A DNA stretch of 64,000 nt, from assembly GCF_031583025.1 (NCBI RefSeq), contig NZ_CP134062.1:1302001-1366000 (forward strand), given 5' to 3'. The DNA is from Mycobacterium sp. Z3061. GTDB taxonomy: Bacteria; Actinomycetota; Actinomycetes; Mycobacteriales; Mycobacteriaceae. The notes under the pieces were generated by a model. The model was given only the letters and a program-made list of their open reading frames with translations. It did no database searches and was not told the DNA's origin. Positions 36,663 to 44,789 of the stretch are shown here, one piece after another. Positions within the stretch are counted from its first letter, which is position 1; every line of letters starts with the position of its first letter. The position numbers were made by a program, and so were the translations under genes.

Positions 36663-37715
36663 TCACGGAAGCAGCTGCAGCAGCTCCTCGACGTAGCGAA
36701 CGGCTTCACCGGCATCCGCCGTCGCCGGCCGCACCAGCAACGTGGTCACCCCCGATTCGGCGAAGACGGCCAGCCGCTCGGCGATGAATCCACGCGGGCC
36801 GATCAGCGAGACCCCGCGCACCAGTTCATCGGGCAACGCGTCGATTGCCTCACGTTTGCGGCCGGCCAGGTAGAGCTCCTGGATTCGGTCGGCGGCCTCG
36901 CCGAACCCGTACCGGGTGGCCAGGTCGTGGTAGAAGTTGCGGCCTCGGGCGCCCATGCCGCCGATATAGAGCGCCAACTGCGGTTTGATCCAGGCGAACC
37001 GGTCCTCGACGTCGTCGCCGATCGCGAGCGCCGTGCCCACCATGACGTCGAGGGGTCCAAGCTCAGGATCGCGCTTGGCGGCGCCGGCCGCCAGCGCCTC
37101 GCCCCACACCAGGTGCGCCTTGTCCGGATAGTAGAACGCCGGCTGCCAACCTTCGGCGATCTCCGCGGTAAGCTCCACGTTTTTCGGGCCCAGTGCCGCG
37201 ATCGATATCGGAATACGTTGCCGTACAGGGTGATTGATAAGCTTCAGGGCCTTGCCCAGGCCAGTCCCGCGATCGGCGGGCAGCGGGATCTGATAATGCC
37301 TGCCGTCGTACTCAAGCGGCCTCTCCCTGCGCCAAACCTGCCGGCAGATCTCCACGGCTTCACGGGTCCGGCCCAGCGGGGCGTCGAACTCGACGCCGTG
37401 GAACCCCTCGATCACCTGCGGTCCGGAGGTGCCGATGCCCAGGTTGAAGCGGCCACCGGAAACGTAGTCCAGGCCGGCGGCCGTCATCGCGAGCAACGAC
37501 GGAGTCCGGATGAAGAGAGGCAACACGCCCGAGGCCAGTTCGACGGTGCTGGTCCGGGCCGCCAGAAAGCCAAGCTGACTGATGGCGTCGAAGGCATAGG
37601 CTTCGGCGACCACGGCCACGTCGATACCGACCTTTTCAAGTTCCACGACGCGGTCGACCGCCTCGTGAAAGCCGCCCGAGTAGTCCAGCGCGATCCCGAT
37701 CCGCATCAACGACAC
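36663..37715 (-). CDS. LLM-class F420-dependent oxidoreductase (Rv3520c-like)
   Basis: A 350-residue luciferase-like protein. Visible blocks are MRIGIALDYSGGFHEAVDRV, LASGVLPLFIRTPSLLAMTA, the core GRFNLGIGTSGPQVIEGFHG, and IPISIAALGPKNVELTAEIA. Length and motifs fit the F420-dependent hydride-transferase group rather than the Rv3463 type found elsewhere in this window. It runs opposite to the preceding gene, with only 2 bases between the stops. GTG at 37715 or ATG at 37706 could be the start. Substrate unknown. Confidence 0.88.
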   Translation of the reverse strand: MSLMRIGIALDYSGGFHEAVDRVVELEKVGIDVAVVAEAYAFDAISQLGFLAARTSTVELASGVLPLFIRTPSLLAMTAAGLDYVSGGRFNLGIGTSGPQVIEGFHGVEFDAPLGRTREAVEICRQVWRRERPLEYDGRHYQIPLPADRGTGLGKALKLINHPVRQRIPISIAALGPKNVELTAEIAEGWQPAFYYPDKAHLVWGEALAAGAAKRDPELGPLDVMVGTALAIGDDVEDRFAWIKPQLALYIGGMGARGRNFYHDLATRYGFGEAADRIQELYLAGRKREAIDALPDELVRGVSLIGPRGFIAERLAVFAESGVTTLLVRPATADAGEAVRYVEELLQLLP

Positions 37716-37742
37716 TTACCACGGCCGCTCCGGGGCCCCGCG

Positions 37743-38093
37743 TCAGCCTGTCGCTGTGCCGGTCCAGTATTCGGCGAATCGGTGCCCGTCATCGGTGAGC
37801 CGCAGAATGTCGTTGCCGGTGAACCGCACCGGGCCGTCCTGGCTCTCGCCGCTGCCGACCCAACGGCCGGCGACCAGGTCGCCATCGTGCAGCGGGCCGA
37901 GTTCGATGTCAAAGGTCAGATCCTTCAACATATTCCGCGTCTGCTCGATGATCTGCGTCAGTTCGTCCGGTCCGTGTACTTCCCGATCGGGCCAGTGCCC
38001 GACGAAGTCATCGGTGACGATCTCCGCCGCGACCGGCCGCCCGGCCCACAGCTCGCTGATCCAACGCTGGTACAGAGCCTGTACGTCTGCCAT
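37743..38093 (-). CDS. SnoaL-like nuclear transport factor 2 fold protein
   Basis: A 116-residue small alpha+beta barrel protein: YQRWISELWAGRPVAAEIVT, FVGHWPDREVHGPDELTQII, GDLVAGRWVGSGES, RLTDDGHRFAEYWTG. This pattern is that of SnoaL-like/NTF2 polyketide-cyclase relatives, often small hydrolases, isomerases or binding proteins. It lies 27 bases upstream of the F420-type oxidoreductase and may be cotranscribed. Function not predictable. Confidence 0.75.
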   Translation of the reverse strand: MADVQALYQRWISELWAGRPVAAEIVTDDFVGHWPDREVHGPDELTQIIEQTRNMLKDLTFDIELGPLHDGDLVAGRWVGSGESQDGPVRFTGNDILRLTDDGHRFAEYWTGTATG

Positions 38094-38139
38094 AAGTGGC
38101 TATTACCCGCTCGCGTGCGCCGGGACACACGCCTGCCGA

Positions 38140-38991
38140 TCACTTCAACAGCGCGACGATCTTCTCTTCGGGAGTCACCGGTGGCGCTTCTGGATCGACC
38201 GGGTCGGTTCGGGGCAGCGCCACGTCCGGATCGGCGAAGTCGCGGTAGGTCTTGTCGCCGGCCAGCGTGTAGAGCAGATAGCCGGTCAGCAGCGCGCGGA
38301 CCGCCCGCTGGGTCTTGCGATCAGAACCGGCCAGCCCAACGGCTTTCGGCAGTCTCCGGCCCTCTACCAGGCCGCCGGCTTCTGCCTTGCTGACGATGCG
38401 CAGCGTGGCCTTGTCCCACGCGCGGTCCAGTGCGAGGGCGTTGGAGTTGAGCGCTTTGGGATCACCGGGGGCGGTCAGGATGAGACCCGGCACGTTCAGG
38501 CCCGCAGCCGGCAGCTCGGCGGGGGGAGCGGTCACCGTCGGGAAGAGCGCCGCCACCGCGGCCAGCGGTCTGCCGGTCGAACCGGACATGCCGGCCGCAG
38601 CGAAGACCGCGGCCGAAGCCCCGAATCCGTGGCCGGCCAGCCCGAGCTTGGCGGGGTGCACGCTGATCTCGCCAGGGCCCAGCCGCACACCCGAGACGAT
38701 GTCGAGGGCAACGCCGAGATCGAATGCCAGGTTCATCACCGACGGGACGAGGCCACGTTGGGTGTCCGGCGCCCCGGCCACGATGCCCCAGGACGCCAGA
38801 TGCTCCAGCAGGCCCGAATACTGGGCCGAGCCGGTCAGCCAGTCATGCCCGAAGGCGATGCCGGGCAGGTTGTACCCGGACTCCGGGGTGTACACCACGC
38901 CGGGCAGGCCGGCAAATGCCAGGTCACCGCGCAGAACGCGATGTGGACCACGACGGTTGAGGGCGGCGACGAGCTTGCGGATGCGGGCCAC
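38140..38991 (-). CDS. Alpha/beta-hydrolase fold protein lacking the nucleophile serine (Rv3438-like)
   Basis: A 283-residue protein with the overall plan of PET-hydrolase/dienelactone-hydrolase-like enzymes: VYTPESGYNLPGIAFGHDW, LASWGIVAGAPDT, then KLGLAGHGFGASAAVFAAA. At the nucleophile elbow, where G-H-S-x-G is expected, the sequence is G-H-G-F-G, so the serine is glycine. NVPGLILTAPGDPKAL follows the usual acid strand. It may be a non-catalytic relative. It occupies the same position as M. tuberculosis Rv3438. Confidence 0.82.
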   Translation of the reverse strand: MARIRKLVAALNRRGPHRVLRGDLAFAGLPGVVYTPESGYNLPGIAFGHDWLTGSAQYSGLLEHLASWGIVAGAPDTQRGLVPSVMNLAFDLGVALDIVSGVRLGPGEISVHPAKLGLAGHGFGASAAVFAAAGMSGSTGRPLAAVAALFPTVTAPPAELPAAGLNVPGLILTAPGDPKALNSNALALDRAWDKATLRIVSKAEAGGLVEGRRLPKAVGLAGSDRKTQRAVRALLTGYLLYTLAGDKTYRDFADPDVALPRTDPVDPEAPPVTPEEKIVALLK

Positions 38992-39000
38992 CCGTCGACG

Positions 39001-39441
39001 TTAGCGGTGCCCCGGTGGATGGGTAAAGGCGGTCCACGTCGCACCGTCCCAATAACGCTGGACGGGTTGGCCGGACGGGTCGGGATACCAGCCGGGTGGT
39101 GTGGCAGGCGGGGCCACCGGGTGTTGGTGGTGCCCGTAAGCGTGTGGGTTCTGGGCCAGCGCCCGCACCTGACGGATGGCGCGCATATTGGAGAACAACG
39201 CGATCCAGTTGAGCACCACGAGCGATCCCAGGCTCCACCAGCCGGCCAGCAAGCAGTGGGTCTGGGCGTCTTTATAGGCCTGCTCACACTGCTGCAGCGT
39301 GCCGGTGTACCGCGAGGTCTGCTGATGCCAGAAAATCAGCGCACCGGTGTGCTTGAGCAGGCCGATCTGGAACAACGGCTCCGGATATCCGGACGCGGCG
39401 GGCTGTGGATACGGGCCGGGCGGGCGGTACGGCTGTGACAC
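39001..39441 (-). CDS. DUF2510 membrane protein (Rv3437-like)
   Basis: 146 residues from the GTG at 39439-39441, which has AAAGG upstream; a longer ATG reading (39510) would run into the glmS promoter. After a Pro/Tyr-rich start come one or two hydrophobic segments (LFQIGLLKHTGALIFWHQQ and AGWWSLGSLVVLNWIALF). The C-terminus carries a DUF2510 motif: PPGWYPDPSGQPVQRYWDG with ATWT. Such domains sit on the cytosolic side of actinobacterial membrane proteins. Function unknown. It diverges from glmS. Confidence 0.82.
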   Translation of the reverse strand: MSQPYRPPGPYPQPAASGYPEPLFQIGLLKHTGALIFWHQQTSRYTGTLQQCEQAYKDAQTHCLLAGWWSLGSLVVLNWIALFSNMRAIRQVRALAQNPHAYGHHQHPVAPPATPPGWYPDPSGQPVQRYWDGATWTAFTHPPGHR

Positions 39442-39491
39442 AGCAGACCTTTCATGCAGGTAGAGAGATAAACGATATCGCCGGTCCCGGT

Positions 39492-39516
39492 GATAATTCA
39501 GCGCCTGCACTACCCT
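39492..39516 (+). promoter_or_regulatory. Candidate -10 elements for glmS
   Basis: Two options are visible. TACCCT (39511-39516) lies 7 bases before the ATG and would give a leaderless transcript. GATAAT (39492-39497) lies further upstream and would give a short leader. No Shine-Dalgarno precedes glmS, which favours the leaderless option. Confidence 0.4.
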
Positions 39517-39523
39517 GGTCAGA

Positions 39524-41401
39524 ATGTGCGGAATCGTCGGCTACGTCGGGCAGCGTCCTGCCTGCGACGTCGTGATGAACGCCCTGCGCCGGATGGAATA
39601 CCGCGGCTACGACTCCTCGGGCATCGCGCTGGCCGACGGCAGGGGCAAGCTCATGGTGTGCCGCCGCGCCGGCCAGCTGGCCAATCTGGAGGCGGCGCTG
39701 GCCAAGATGGCTCCGACCGAACTGTCCGGCACCACCGGCCTGGGCCACACCCGCTGGGCTACCCACGGCCGCCCCACCGACCGCAACGCGCACCCGCATC
39801 GCGACGCGGCCGGCAAGATCGCCGTCGTTCACAACGGCATCATCGAGAACTTCGCCGCGCTGCGCCAGGAGTTGGAGGCCGAAGGCGTGGAGTTCGCCAG
39901 CGACACCGACACAGAGGTCGCGGTGCACCTGGTCTCGCGCGCGTATCACCACGGCGAGACGGCCGGGGACTTCACCGCATCCGTGCTGTCGGTGCTGCGC
40001 CGGCTGGAAGGCCACTTCACCCTGGTATTCGCCAACGCTGACGAGCCCGGCACCATCGTCGCCGCCCGCCGCTCGACGCCGCTGGTCATCGGCATCGGCG
40101 AGGGCGAGATGTTCGTCGGCTCCGACGTCGCCGCATTCATCGAACACACCCGCCAGGCCGTCGAACTCGGCCAGGACCAGGCGGTGGTGATCACCGCCGA
40201 CGGATACCGGATCTTCGACTTCCACGGGAACGACGACCTGCAAGCGGGCCGCGAGTACCGGGAATTTCATATCGACTGGGACCTCGCCGCCGCCGAGAAG
40301 GGCGGCTACGAGTACTTCATGCTCAAGGAGATCGCCGAGCAGCCCACCGCGGTGGCCGAGACACTGCTCGGCCATTTCGTGGACAACCGGATCGTGCTCG
40401 ACGAGCAGCGCCTCTCCGACCAGGAGCTGCGCGAGGTCGACAAGGTCTTCGTCGTCGCCTGCGGCACGGCCTACCATTCCGGACTGCTGGCCAAGTACGC
40501 GATCGAGCACTGGACGCGGCTGCCGGTCGAGGTCGAGCTCGCGAGCGAATTCCGCTACCGCGACCCGGTTCTGGACCGCAGCACGCTGGTCGTCGCGATC
40601 TCCCAGTCCGGGGAGACGGCCGACACCCTGGAAGCCGTTCGGCACGCCAAAGAGCAGAAGGCCAAGGTGCTGGCGATCTGCAACACCAACGGCTCGCAGA
40701 TCCCGCGTGAGTGCGACGCGGTGCTGTACACCCGCGCCGGGCCGGAGATCGGGGTGGCCTCCACCAAGACGTTCCTGGCCCAGATCACCGCCAACTACCT
40801 GGTGGGCTTGGCGCTGGCGCAGGCCCGTGGCACCAAGTACCCCGACGAGGTCGAACGCGAGTACCGCGAACTCGAGGCGATGCCGGACCTGGTCGCCCGG
40901 GTGATCGCGGCGACCGACCCGGTGGCCGAGCTGGCTTACCGGTTCGCCCAGTCGTCGACCGTGTTGTTCCTGGGCCGCCACGTCGGCTACCCGGTCGCGC
41001 TGGAAGGCGCGCTCAAGCTCAAGGAACTCGCCTACATGCATGCCGAGGGCTTTGCGGCCGGCGAACTCAAGCACGGCCCGATCGCGCTGATCGAAGACGA
41101 CCTACCGGTGATCGTCGTCATGCCCTCGCCGAAAGGGTCGGCGACACTGCACGCGAAGTTGCTGTCCAATATCCGCGAAATCCAGACCCGGGGCGCGGTA
41201 ACCATCGTGATCGCCGAAGAGGGTGACGAGACGGTACGTCCCTACGCCGACCACCTGATCGAAATACCTTCGGTGTCAACACTTTTGCAGCCGCTGCTGT
41301 CGACCATCCCGCTGCAGGTGTTCGCCGCGTCGGTGGCCCGGGCCCGTGGTTATGACGTGGACAAACCGCGTAATCTAGCGAAGTCGGTGACAGTCGAATA
41401 G
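39524..41401 (+). CDS. glmS: Glutamine-fructose-6-phosphate aminotransferase (isomerising)
   Basis: First enzyme of UDP-GlcNAc synthesis, 625 residues. The mature N-terminus begins with the catalytic Cys2 (MCGIVGYVGQ), followed by EYRGYDSSGIAL, GLGHTRWATHG and VHNGIIENFAAL of the glutaminase domain. Two SIS domains follow, with VVACGTAYHSGLLAKYAIEH, AISQSGETADTLEA and LGRHVGYPVALEGALKLKEL. The C-terminus AKSVTVE carries the usual catalytic-lid residues. It leads a codirectional run extending to tsaD. Confidence 0.98.
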   Translation: MCGIVGYVGQRPACDVVMNALRRMEYRGYDSSGIALADGRGKLMVCRRAGQLANLEAALAKMAPTELSGTTGLGHTRWATHGRPTDRNAHPHRDAAGKIAVVHNGIIENFAALRQELEAEGVEFASDTDTEVAVHLVSRAYHHGETAGDFTASVLSVLRRLEGHFTLVFANADEPGTIVAARRSTPLVIGIGEGEMFVGSDVAAFIEHTRQAVELGQDQAVVITADGYRIFDFHGNDDLQAGREYREFHIDWDLAAAEKGGYEYFMLKEIAEQPTAVAETLLGHFVDNRIVLDEQRLSDQELREVDKVFVVACGTAYHSGLLAKYAIEHWTRLPVEVELASEFRYRDPVLDRSTLVVAISQSGETADTLEAVRHAKEQKAKVLAICNTNGSQIPRECDAVLYTRAGPEIGVASTKTFLAQITANYLVGLALAQARGTKYPDEVEREYRELEAMPDLVARVIAATDPVAELAYRFAQSSTVLFLGRHVGYPVALEGALKLKELAYMHAEGFAAGELKHGPIALIEDDLPVIVVMPSPKGSATLHAKLLSNIREIQTRGAVTIVIAEEGDETVRPYADHLIEIPSVSTLLQPLLSTIPLQVFAASVARARGYDVDKPRNLAKSVTVE

Positions 41402-41412
41402 TCGGAGACGCC

Positions 41413-42255
41413 ATGCGGTGGGGGATTGTCAGTCTCGGGGTTTTCGTGGTGTCTTACGTCGGCCTGGTCGCACTGTATGCGCTCGCCGGCATGGGCCCCG
41501 CCCATCCGTTGACCGAAGGCCAGCCGTCGGCCGACGGAACGACGGTGACGCTGGATATCACGGGCATCCAGCCCTACCGCAACGCGCTCGTCGGAGACCT
41601 CACGGTGACGCCCGGACCCGCGCTGCTGGATCCGCTCACCGGCAATCTCAAGGAAGACCTGACGGTCGCCGCCACATCCGCGACCGCACCGACCAGCCGA
41701 ACCTGGCCAAAGGGGACGCAGCCCGGCGTCGTCCCGGTCTCGCTCAACATCAGCGGCGACGTATCGGATTGGCCCTTCGACAGCTACGTCTCCAAACCGG
41801 TGTCGATCAACCTGTTCCGGGGCACCCCGCAGACGCCGGAGCGGGCTTCGGTGACATTCGTCGACCGCCTGCCCGGGTGGAAGGTCGAGGTGCAGGGCGG
41901 GACGGGCGATGCCAAGACGCCGTACCGCGCGGAGGTGCAGCGCTCGCCGAGCACCGTGGCGCTCGCGATCGCCCTGCTCGGGGTACTTGTCGCGATTGCC
42001 GGCTTCGCGCTCTTCGTCGCCGTGCAGACGGTGCGCGACCGCCGTAAATTCCAGCCGCCGATGACCACGTGGTTCGCCGCCATGCTTTTTGCGGTGATCC
42101 CGCTGCGCAACGCGCTTCCGGACGCGCCCCCGTTCGGCGCGTGGGTCGACGTCACCGTGGTGCTGTGGGTGATCGTGGCCCTGGTCGCCTCGATGGGGAT
42201 CTACGTGTCCTGCTGGTGGCGGCATCTGGCGCCGGAGAAGCCGGCCGGCCCGTGA
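41413..42255 (+). CDS. DUF4436 membrane protein, tandem copy 1 (Rv3435c-like)
   Basis: 280 residues. One transmembrane helix at 1-25 is followed by an extracytoplasmic domain (TVTPGPALLDPLTGNLKEDL, SRTWPKGTQPGVVPVSLNIS, DWPFDSYVSKPVSINLFRG). The C-terminal part has three helices with the signature KFQPPMTTWFAAMLFAVIPL and ends CWWRHLAPEK. It starts 11 bases after glmS. It is the first of three paralogues in a row and is coupled to the second by a GTGA overlap. Function of DUF4436 is unknown. Confidence 0.88.
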   Translation: MRWGIVSLGVFVVSYVGLVALYALAGMGPAHPLTEGQPSADGTTVTLDITGIQPYRNALVGDLTVTPGPALLDPLTGNLKEDLTVAATSATAPTSRTWPKGTQPGVVPVSLNISGDVSDWPFDSYVSKPVSINLFRGTPQTPERASVTFVDRLPGWKVEVQGGTGDAKTPYRAEVQRSPSTVALAIALLGVLVAIAGFALFVAVQTVRDRRKFQPPMTTWFAAMLFAVIPLRNALPDAPPFGAWVDVTVVLWVIVALVASMGIYVSCWWRHLAPEKPAGP

Positions 42256-43085
42256 AGCTTGCGATCGCGAGCGTTTTGCTTTTCATCTCGGCCTACATCG
42301 GCTCCATCGTCTTGTACGTCGACAGCGGTATGGGCCATCCACGTCGGATCGCCGACGGTCCCGCCCCGGCCGATGGAACCAAGGTGACTTTCGACATCGA
42401 GGACATCCAGTCCGACAACAGCGTGCTGCGGGCAAACATCACCGTCCTGCCTGGACCGGCGCTGCTGGACCCCGAGACCCACACGCTGAAAGACGATCTC
42501 AGCGTCGTCGCCACCTCCGTGGTTTCGACGAGCAAGCGGACCTGGCCCAAGGGCACGCTGCCCGACATTGTTCCGGTGTCGGTCACCCTCACCGGTGATG
42601 TCGCCAGTTGGCCGTTCGACCAGTACGAGTCGGGGCCCCTGGCGATGCAGCTCTTCACCGGGACAGCCCAGACGCCGGTGCCCGCCACCGCGACACTGGT
42701 CGACCGGCTGCTCGGCTGGAAGATCGAGGTCAATCGGCTCGGGGCGGGCAACGAACGTGCGCCCTACCGGCTGGATCTGTACCGGTCACCCAGTACCGCG
42801 GCCTTCGCCGTCGTCATTCTCGGTGTTCTGGTCGCACTCGCCGTGCTGGCGTTGTTCGTCGCGGTGCAGACATTTCGCGACCGAAGGAAATTTCAGCCGC
42901 CGATGACCACCTGGTATGCGGCGATGCTCTTCGCGGTGATGCCGCTGCGGGGCGCGCTCCCCGACCCGCCTCCTGTCGGCGCGTGGATCGACGTGACGGT
43001 GATTCTGTGGGTCATTGTGGTGTTGGTGATTTCGCTGACGCTGTACATCGCTTGCTGGTGGCGGCATCTCAGACCCGAGAATTGA
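42252..43085 (+). CDS. DUF4436 membrane protein, tandem copy 2
   Basis: 277 residues from the GTG at 42252, which overlaps the stop of copy 1; a longer reading would run inside copy 1. Same plan: N-terminal helix (LAIASVLLFISAYIGSIVLY), outer domain (VLPGPALLDPETHTLKDDLS, SKRTWPKGTLPDIVPVSVTL, SWPFDQYESGPLAMQLF) and three C-terminal helices with KFQPPMTTWYAAMLFAVMPL and CWWRHLRPEN. Clearly paralogous to its neighbours. Confidence 0.88.
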   Translation: MKLAIASVLLFISAYIGSIVLYVDSGMGHPRRIADGPAPADGTKVTFDIEDIQSDNSVLRANITVLPGPALLDPETHTLKDDLSVVATSVVSTSKRTWPKGTLPDIVPVSVTLTGDVASWPFDQYESGPLAMQLFTGTAQTPVPATATLVDRLLGWKIEVNRLGAGNERAPYRLDLYRSPSTAAFAVVILGVLVALAVLALFVAVQTFRDRRKFQPPMTTWYAAMLFAVMPLRGALPDPPPVGAWIDVTVILWVIVVLVISLTLYIACWWRHLRPEN

Positions 43086-43135
43086 GTTCGCTGCTGGTCC
43101 TTGCGGGTTTTCGGACACGGTTATAGGCATGACAT

Positions 43136-44017
43136 ATGAAGCTCGGAATCGCCGGTGTGCTGCTGTTCATCGCGGCCTACATCGCCACGAACTTCGTATA
43201 CGCCGGCGCCGGTCATGGCCCGCACGACCTGACCCAGGGGCGGCCGATGACCGACGGAACCACCATCACCATGGATTTGCAGGAAGTTCAGCAGAGCAAC
43301 ACGGTGCTGCTGGCCAACCTCGCCATCGTGCCCGGACCTACGTTGCTCGACCCCCGCACGCATGATCTGACCCAGGACTTCAGCATCGTCGTCACCTCCG
43401 CGGCGTCGCCCACCAAGCGCTCATGGTCGAAAGGCATGGTGCCCGGCAGCTTTCCGGTGCCAATGAGCATCGCGGGAGCCGTCACCGACTGGCCGTTCGA
43501 TCAATACGTTTCCGGGCCGGTCACGGTCGAGATCTTCCGGGGCGACAACCCGGTGCCGGAACGGGCGGCCGTGACGTTCGCCGACCGTCTCGCCGGCTGG
43601 CGCATCGACATCTCGACGACCGACAATTCCGCGGCCGCCGCACCGTATCGGGTGGAGTTGGAGCGGTCACCGAGCACCAAGACGTTCGCGGTCGTCATCA
43701 TCGCGGTCCTGGTGGCACTCGCCGGCATGGGACTGTTCGTCGCGGTGCAGACGGCCCGCGACAAGCGTAAGTTCCAGCCCCCGATGACCACCTGGTACGC
43801 GGCGATGCTCTTCGCGGTGGTGCCGCTGCGCAACGCGCTGCCCAACGCGCCGCCGTTCGGGGCCGAGGTCGACGTCAGGGTCGTACTGTGGGTGATCGTC
43901 GTATTGGTGCTCTCGATGCTGATCTACATCACCTGCTGGTGGCGGCACCTGGCGCCGGAGCAACCGGCGAAGCCGGAGAAACCCGCGAAACCCGCTGAGC
44001 CAGCGGCAACTAGCTGA
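43136..44017 (+). CDS. DUF4436 membrane protein, tandem copy 3
   Basis: 293 residues, with the same domain order as copies 1 and 2 (IVPGPTLLDPRTHDLTQDFS, SWSKGMVPGSFPVPMSIAGA, DWPFDQYVSGPVTVEIFRGD, KFQPPMTTWYAAMLFAVVPL). It differs by a Lys/Pro/Ala-rich tail after CWWRHLAPEQ. A 50-base gap separates it from copy 2. M. tuberculosis has, as I recall, a single gene here (Rv3435c). Confidence 0.88.
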   Translation: MKLGIAGVLLFIAAYIATNFVYAGAGHGPHDLTQGRPMTDGTTITMDLQEVQQSNTVLLANLAIVPGPTLLDPRTHDLTQDFSIVVTSAASPTKRSWSKGMVPGSFPVPMSIAGAVTDWPFDQYVSGPVTVEIFRGDNPVPERAAVTFADRLAGWRIDISTTDNSAAAAPYRVELERSPSTKTFAVVIIAVLVALAGMGLFVAVQTARDKRKFQPPMTTWYAAMLFAVVPLRNALPNAPPFGAEVDVRVVLWVIVVLVLSMLIYITCWWRHLAPEQPAKPEKPAKPAEPAATS

Positions 44018-44070
44018 ACCGAAGCCGCCCACGCTGTACGCTGCGACACCGGGCGTGAAAGGGTTACACG

Positions 44071-44787
44071 GTGGCGAGGGTATCGGTATCGGTACGGGCT
44101 CGGGCGTTGGTGCGCATCGTGTGGCACTACGTCACCAGCGCGCCGCTGACCTACGGCTGGCTGCTCGCGCTGGCCATCACGACGATCGTGCAGAACCTGC
44201 TCACCGGGCATCAGTTGCACTCGATCCTGCTGCACCGCTACACCAACGTGCACGCCCTGGCGACCGATCCGCTGGGTGTGCTGTTCTCCAGCCTGTTGTG
44301 GATCGACGGCCGGAGCCTGGAGCCCTACCTGCTGTTGTTCACCATCTTCCTGGCGCCGGCCGAGCGATGGCTTGGCCAATTACGTTGGCTCACTGTGGGA
44401 TTGTCTTCACACATCGTCGCCACCTATATCAGCGAAGGCCTGCTCTACCTGGCTATTCAGATGCATGACGCCTCGTCGAGATCGGTGCGCGCCCACGACA
44501 TCGGGGTCAGCTACTTCCTGGTCGGGGTCATGGGGATACTCACCTACCGCATCGCCCGGCCCTGGCGCTGGGGCTACCTGGGGGTGCTGTTGCTCATCTT
44601 CGGTTTTCCCGTGCTGGTGATGGACCGGATCGAGCTCAGCTTCACCGCCATCGGCCATTTCGCGGCGCTGCTGATCGGTCTCGCCTTCTTCCCGATGGCC
44701 CGCGAGCGCAAGACCGGGTCCTGGAATCCGGCCGAGCGGTTCAAAGCCGTCTTCGGACGGCGCAAGACACAGGAAGCGCCGGGCTGA
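44071..44787 (+). CDS. Rhomboid-like integral membrane protein (Rv3434c-like)
   Basis: 238 residues with five or six hydrophobic segments. Rhomboid-like features are IGVSYFLVGVMG, where GxS resembles the active-site serine loop but the following Gly is Tyr, and AIGHFAALLIGLAFF, where the His could be the catalytic partner. The protein may be an inactive or divergent rhomboid. GTG start. It lies 2 bases before nnrD and probably shares its transcript. Confidence 0.75.
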   Translation: MARVSVSVRARALVRIVWHYVTSAPLTYGWLLALAITTIVQNLLTGHQLHSILLHRYTNVHALATDPLGVLFSSLLWIDGRSLEPYLLLFTIFLAPAERWLGQLRWLTVGLSSHIVATYISEGLLYLAIQMHDASSRSVRAHDIGVSYFLVGVMGILTYRIARPWRWGYLGVLLLIFGFPVLVMDRIELSFTAIGHFAALLIGLAFFPMARERKTGSWNPAERFKAVFGRRKTQEAPG

Positions 44788-44789
44788 CG

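Noticed and set aside
36657-41074. Long open frames opposite the Rv3520c-like gene, the Rv3438/Rv3437-like genes and glmS
   Set aside because: All are antisense to confidently identified proteins. Codon-position GC bias in high-GC genomes keeps such frames open. No domains or start signals support them.
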